The notes under the pieces are model-generated. The model was not told the origin of the DNA. It searched no databases and worked only from the letters and a program-made list of their open reading frames with translations. From assembly GCA_900538545.1 (NCBI GenBank), contig UPYK01000001.1, positions 166,819-230,818 on the forward strand: a DNA stretch of 64,000 nucleotides, given 5' to 3'. This stretch comes from an uncultured Eggerthella sp. (lineage in GTDB: Bacteria; Actinomycetota; Coriobacteriia; Coriobacteriales; Eggerthellaceae). A program made the translations under genes and the position numbers. The stretch's first letter is position 1. Each line of letters begins with the position of its first letter. This document shows positions 61,447 to 64,000 of this stretch, piece by piece.

Positions 61447-62022
61447 TTACCAGATATCTCCCTCATGCGCGGTACAATCGACCTCGGTGAGCTTACCCGT
61501 GGTCGAATCGATGATGAAGCCGCGCACGCATACCGAAGAAGGAATGAGTGGATGGTGTTCGATCAGGTGCACGGTTTCACGCACGCTCTCTTCGCCATCG
61601 CCGAATCCGGCGAGCCAATTCTCAAAATCGATGCCGCAATAGTGCATCAGTTCGATATGGTCGCGCGGAACGCCTGCATCGAGCATATGAGAGATCATTT
61701 CTTGAGCATTCATATGCTGCGCTCCGCAATTGCTATGGCCAACCACCATGATGTTCTCCACGCCCAGCTCGAAGATCGCGACGAGCAGGGAACGGATCAC
61801 ACTGCCGAAGGGGTGCGCGATCACGCCGCCCGCATTCTTGATGATCTTGGCATCGCCGTTCTTAAGGCCGAGCGCTGCAGGAAGCAACTCGGTCAAGCGC
61901 GTATCCATGCAGCTCAATACTGCAAGCTTCTTCTCAGGATACTTATCGGTCTCGAACTGTTCGTAGCGCTTCTCTTCAACGAAGATCTGGTTGAAATCGA
62001 GGACTTCTTCAATAGTGTTCAT
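61447..62022 (-). CDS. Beta-carbonic anhydrase
   Basis: A 191-residue zinc enzyme hydrating CO2 to bicarbonate. Zinc ligands and dyad are C38, D40 and R42 (SCMDTRL), and H96 with C99 (VVGHSNCGA). This short form matches the clade known from anaerobes and archaea (Cab type). It lies 12 bp after the FabK-like gene, so the two are co-transcribed; bicarbonate for acetyl-CoA carboxylase in fatty-acid synthesis would connect them (inference). Confidence 0.95.
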   Translation of the reverse strand: MNTIEEVLDFNQIFVEEKRYEQFETDKYPEKKLAVLSCMDTRLTELLPAALGLKNGDAKIIKNAGGVIAHPFGSVIRSLLVAIFELGVENIMVVGHSNCGAQHMNAQEMISHMLDAGVPRDHIELMHYCGIDFENWLAGFGDGEESVRETVHLIEHHPLIPSSVCVRGFIIDSTTGKLTEVDCTAHEGDIW

Positions 62023-62034
62023 CGATGCTCCCGC

Positions 62035-62973
62035 TTAGCCGTAGATCTTCTTGAAATCAGCGTAAGCCTGATCGGCCTCTTCCATGATGTCGGTGATGAT
62101 CTTTGCCGCAGGCTTCATCTTAGTGATGAGCCCTGAGATCATGCCAGCGGAAAACGCACCGCGCTCGATGATGCCATCGCGTGCAGCTGCAACGGTTCCA
62201 CGACAGAACTGATCGAGCTCTTCGCTCGATGCGCCTGAGTCATGCAGTTTCCAGTATTCTTCGGTCCAGGGGCTCTTGATGCAACGCACCTGCTTCTTGC
62301 CGTATTCACCGGTGAGCACGGTATCGCTATCGCTCGCATCGATGACGATTTGCTTGTAAACATCGCTGATGGGGCATTCTTCCGCTACAAGGAATGCTGT
62401 GCCCATCTGAACGCCTACTGCACCCAGCATGAGCGCCGCCATGAATCCCTTGCCATCAGCGATGCCGCCCGCTGCGATAACGGGAATATCCACCGCTTCG
62501 GCAACCTGGCGCACCATGGGGAAGGTGCACATCTTGCCGATGTGTCCGCCACCTTCCATGCCTTCAGCAACAACAGCGGTCGCGCCCAGATCTTGCATCT
62601 TCTTCGCTGCGCGAGCATGGGGGATAAGGCAGATGACCTTGATGTCGCCCTCCACGAGGATCGGAACGATCTTCTCGGGGTTGCCTGCGCTGATCGTGCA
62701 GATCGGCACCTTGAGCTCAACGCACATGCGCGCGCATTCTTCAACGATGTCGCTTTCCATGATCAGGTTCACTGCGAAGGGTTTATCGGTGATAGAACGT
62801 GCGATCTCGACTTGCTCTTTGACCCATTGGCCATCGTGAAGCGTCGAGGCGATCACGCCAAGCCCGCCCGCTTCGCTTACGGTCGCAGCGAATTTGCCAT
62901 CGGAGATATGCGCCATCGCACCCTGGATGATGGGGTATTCGATTCCGAGTACATCGCAAAGTTCTGTTTTCAT
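62035..62973 (-). CDS. fabK: FabK-type enoyl-ACP reductase / nitronate monooxygenase-like flavoprotein
   Basis: A 312-residue FMN-dependent TIM-barrel. LGIEYPIIQGAMAHISDGKFAATVSEAGGLGVIAS, TAVVAEGMEGGGHIG, PVIAAGGIADGKGFMAALMLGAVGVQMGTAFL bind FMN phosphate. FabK enzymes reduce trans-2-enoyl-ACP with NADH; nitronate monooxygenases have the same fold. Length and the EGMEGGGHIG loop favour FabK. No other fab gene adjoins. GAAGGAGCTGGT precedes the ATG. Confidence 0.8.
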   Translation of the reverse strand: MKTELCDVLGIEYPIIQGAMAHISDGKFAATVSEAGGLGVIASTLHDGQWVKEQVEIARSITDKPFAVNLIMESDIVEECARMCVELKVPICTISAGNPEKIVPILVEGDIKVICLIPHARAAKKMQDLGATAVVAEGMEGGGHIGKMCTFPMVRQVAEAVDIPVIAAGGIADGKGFMAALMLGAVGVQMGTAFLVAEECPISDVYKQIVIDASDSDTVLTGEYGKKQVRCIKSPWTEEYWKLHDSGASSEELDQFCRGTVAAARDGIIERGAFSAGMISGLITKMKPAAKIITDIMEEADQAYADFKKIYG

Positions 62974-63412
62974 ACCAGCTCCTTCATTGAGGCGTTAAAT
63001 TCATCCTCTGATTATATCGCCCTGGTGCAAAACGAAGTATTCAATCTTTCGGGTTATTTCCGTTCTTTCTATTCGTGGCGTTTGTATCTTTATTATTGGT
63101 CATGCTTTCGGATGTTCGACATCACAGTGAAAGAGTGAAGATGGGGCTGAAGATAGGACTATTGCTAACAAGACTATTGCTAGAAAAGCACTCAACACTA
63201 CCGCTTACCAATATCAAAGGTTTTCGAGCATAATTTTTTAATCAATATGAGCACGCGCATCAACGAAGATTTCCTTGTGCGAAGGTGCGATTCTCGGCCG
63301 AAAAATGCTCTCATGGCGGCGGATCTTGGATGATTTGCAGTTCGATTTATATATAAAATCGACGATATGTGAACATTTTGTGAAGAGAAATCCAGATTTC
63401 TAAAATTACCCC
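62974..63412. other. Gene-free spacer before the rRNA operon
   Basis: About 440 bp without a convincing gene or strong hairpin. A short direct repeat ACTATTGCTA occurs twice around 63165-63185. The stretch before the rRNA promoter is AT-rich (ATTTCTAAAATTA), as expected for an UP element. Confidence 0.6.
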
Positions 63413-63441
63413 TTGACGCACCCCCTACCCGCGAGGATAAT
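63413..63441 (+). promoter_or_regulatory. rRNA operon promoter P1
   Basis: TTGACG (63413-63418), 17 bp, GATAAT (63436-63441), followed by a GC-rich start region typical of stringently controlled promoters. Confidence 0.85.
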
Positions 63442-63620
63442 ACTGCCTTGCGCGACTCACGAGTGGCGCTCGCGACGGGCCTTAGAAACCCGGCGCGGAG
63501 AACCTTGAAAACCGGATACTGTAGAGAACTAATTAGAGTAGTTACGTAAGCAAGAATTGAAGCTAGATAAACCTGTCGATCCTTATATAAAAGGAATCGA
63601 TACACAGAATCAAACTTGCA

Positions 63621-63639
63621 GATGGTCCTTTAGACCATC
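63621..63639 (+). other. Hairpin just before 16S rRNA
   Basis: GATGGTC-CTTTA-GACCATC, 7 perfect pairs, ends a few bases before the mature 16S 5' end. Possibly part of the leader processing structure. Confidence 0.6.
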
Positions 63640-63645
63640 TCCTTT

Positions 63646-64000
<355 letters not shown>

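Noticed and set aside
63165..63190. Direct repeat ACTATTGCTA
   Set aside because: Two 10-base copies in AT-richer spacer are within chance expectation and have no other structure.

Overview
The window looks like a chromosomal segment of an anaerobic Actinomycetota, most likely class Coriobacteriia, family Eggerthellaceae or a relative. The basis is the r-protein and tRNA gene types, the 16S rRNA 5' region at the right edge, a moderately high GC content judged by eye, and an anaerobe's enzyme set (four-subunit 2-oxoacid:ferredoxin oxidoreductase, 2-hydroxyacyl-CoA dehydratase-type proteins, CBS-pyrophosphatase). Genus cannot be fixed without a 16S comparison. No prophage, CRISPR array or complete insertion sequence is visible.

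Layout. 0-2.5 kb: a large palindrome, then pcrA. 2.7-6.4 kb: CBS-pyrophosphatase facing the pantothenate operon panB-panC-panD. 6.7-24.4 kb: translation genes rpsL-rpsG-fusA-rpsJ-rplC-rplD-rplW, an interruption carrying nudC, a lone F1 gamma-subunit gene and a 62-residue ORF, then rplB-rpsS-rplV-rpsC-rplP-rpmC-rpsQ-rplN-rplX-rplE-rpsZ-rpsH-rplF-rplR-rpsE-rpmD-rplO-secY-adk. 24.5-28.3 kb: two large membrane proteins. 28.5-31.6 kb: porG-porD-porA-porB. 31.9-32.9 kb: a MarR regulator and a flavin split-barrel protein. 33.1-37.1 kb: an FMN riboswitch and ribD-ribE-ribBA-ribH. 37.4-41.6 kb: HAD phosphatase, an excisionase-HTH/HipA-like fusion with its own operator array, gamma-carbonic anhydrase and an aminotransferase. 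41.8-43.4 kb: a sodium/solute symporter. 43.7-48.1 kb: tRNA-Tyr/Thr/Met, tuf, rpmG, tRNA-Trp, secE, nusG, rplK, rplA. 48.3-57.5 kb: a HEAT-like protein, isocitrate dehydrogenase, aconitase, two 2-hydroxyacyl-CoA dehydratase-type proteins (one fused to its ATPase activator) and a membrane protein. 57.5-58.8 kb: L10 leader, rplJ, rplL. 59.1-63.0 kb (minus strand): DUF2520 dehydrogenase, ArsB/NhaD-type transporter, beta-carbonic anhydrase, FabK-like flavoprotein. 63.4-64.0 kb: rRNA promoter and the start of 16S rRNA.

The most unusual signal is outside the genes. Intergenic regions repeatedly hold large nested palindromes (about 1-175, 11901-12060, 18513-18674, 37067-37272, 43399-43532, 58806-59021). 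Each is a multi-tier stem. Several have a partial direct copy of the left arm just upstream, and several end in CTCGCTGA or CTCCGCTGA, although the arm sequences differ between loci. Two sit directly on the stop codon of the gene before them (rplX, ribH). A separate family contains GTCAAAYTACCCGRTC: it occurs at 11868 and 33032 (22 of 23 bases identical, inverted) and twice inside a perfect 32-bp hairpin at 31707. A third set is a 20-22 base element close to GGATACACCCGGACGCGTGG upstream of three translation operons (rpsL, rplB, tRNA-tuf).

Gene-order breaks also stand out. The S10 operon is split between rplW and rplB; no map-infA-rpmJ-rpsM-rpsK-rpsD-rpoA-rplQ follows adk; no rpoBC follows rplL.
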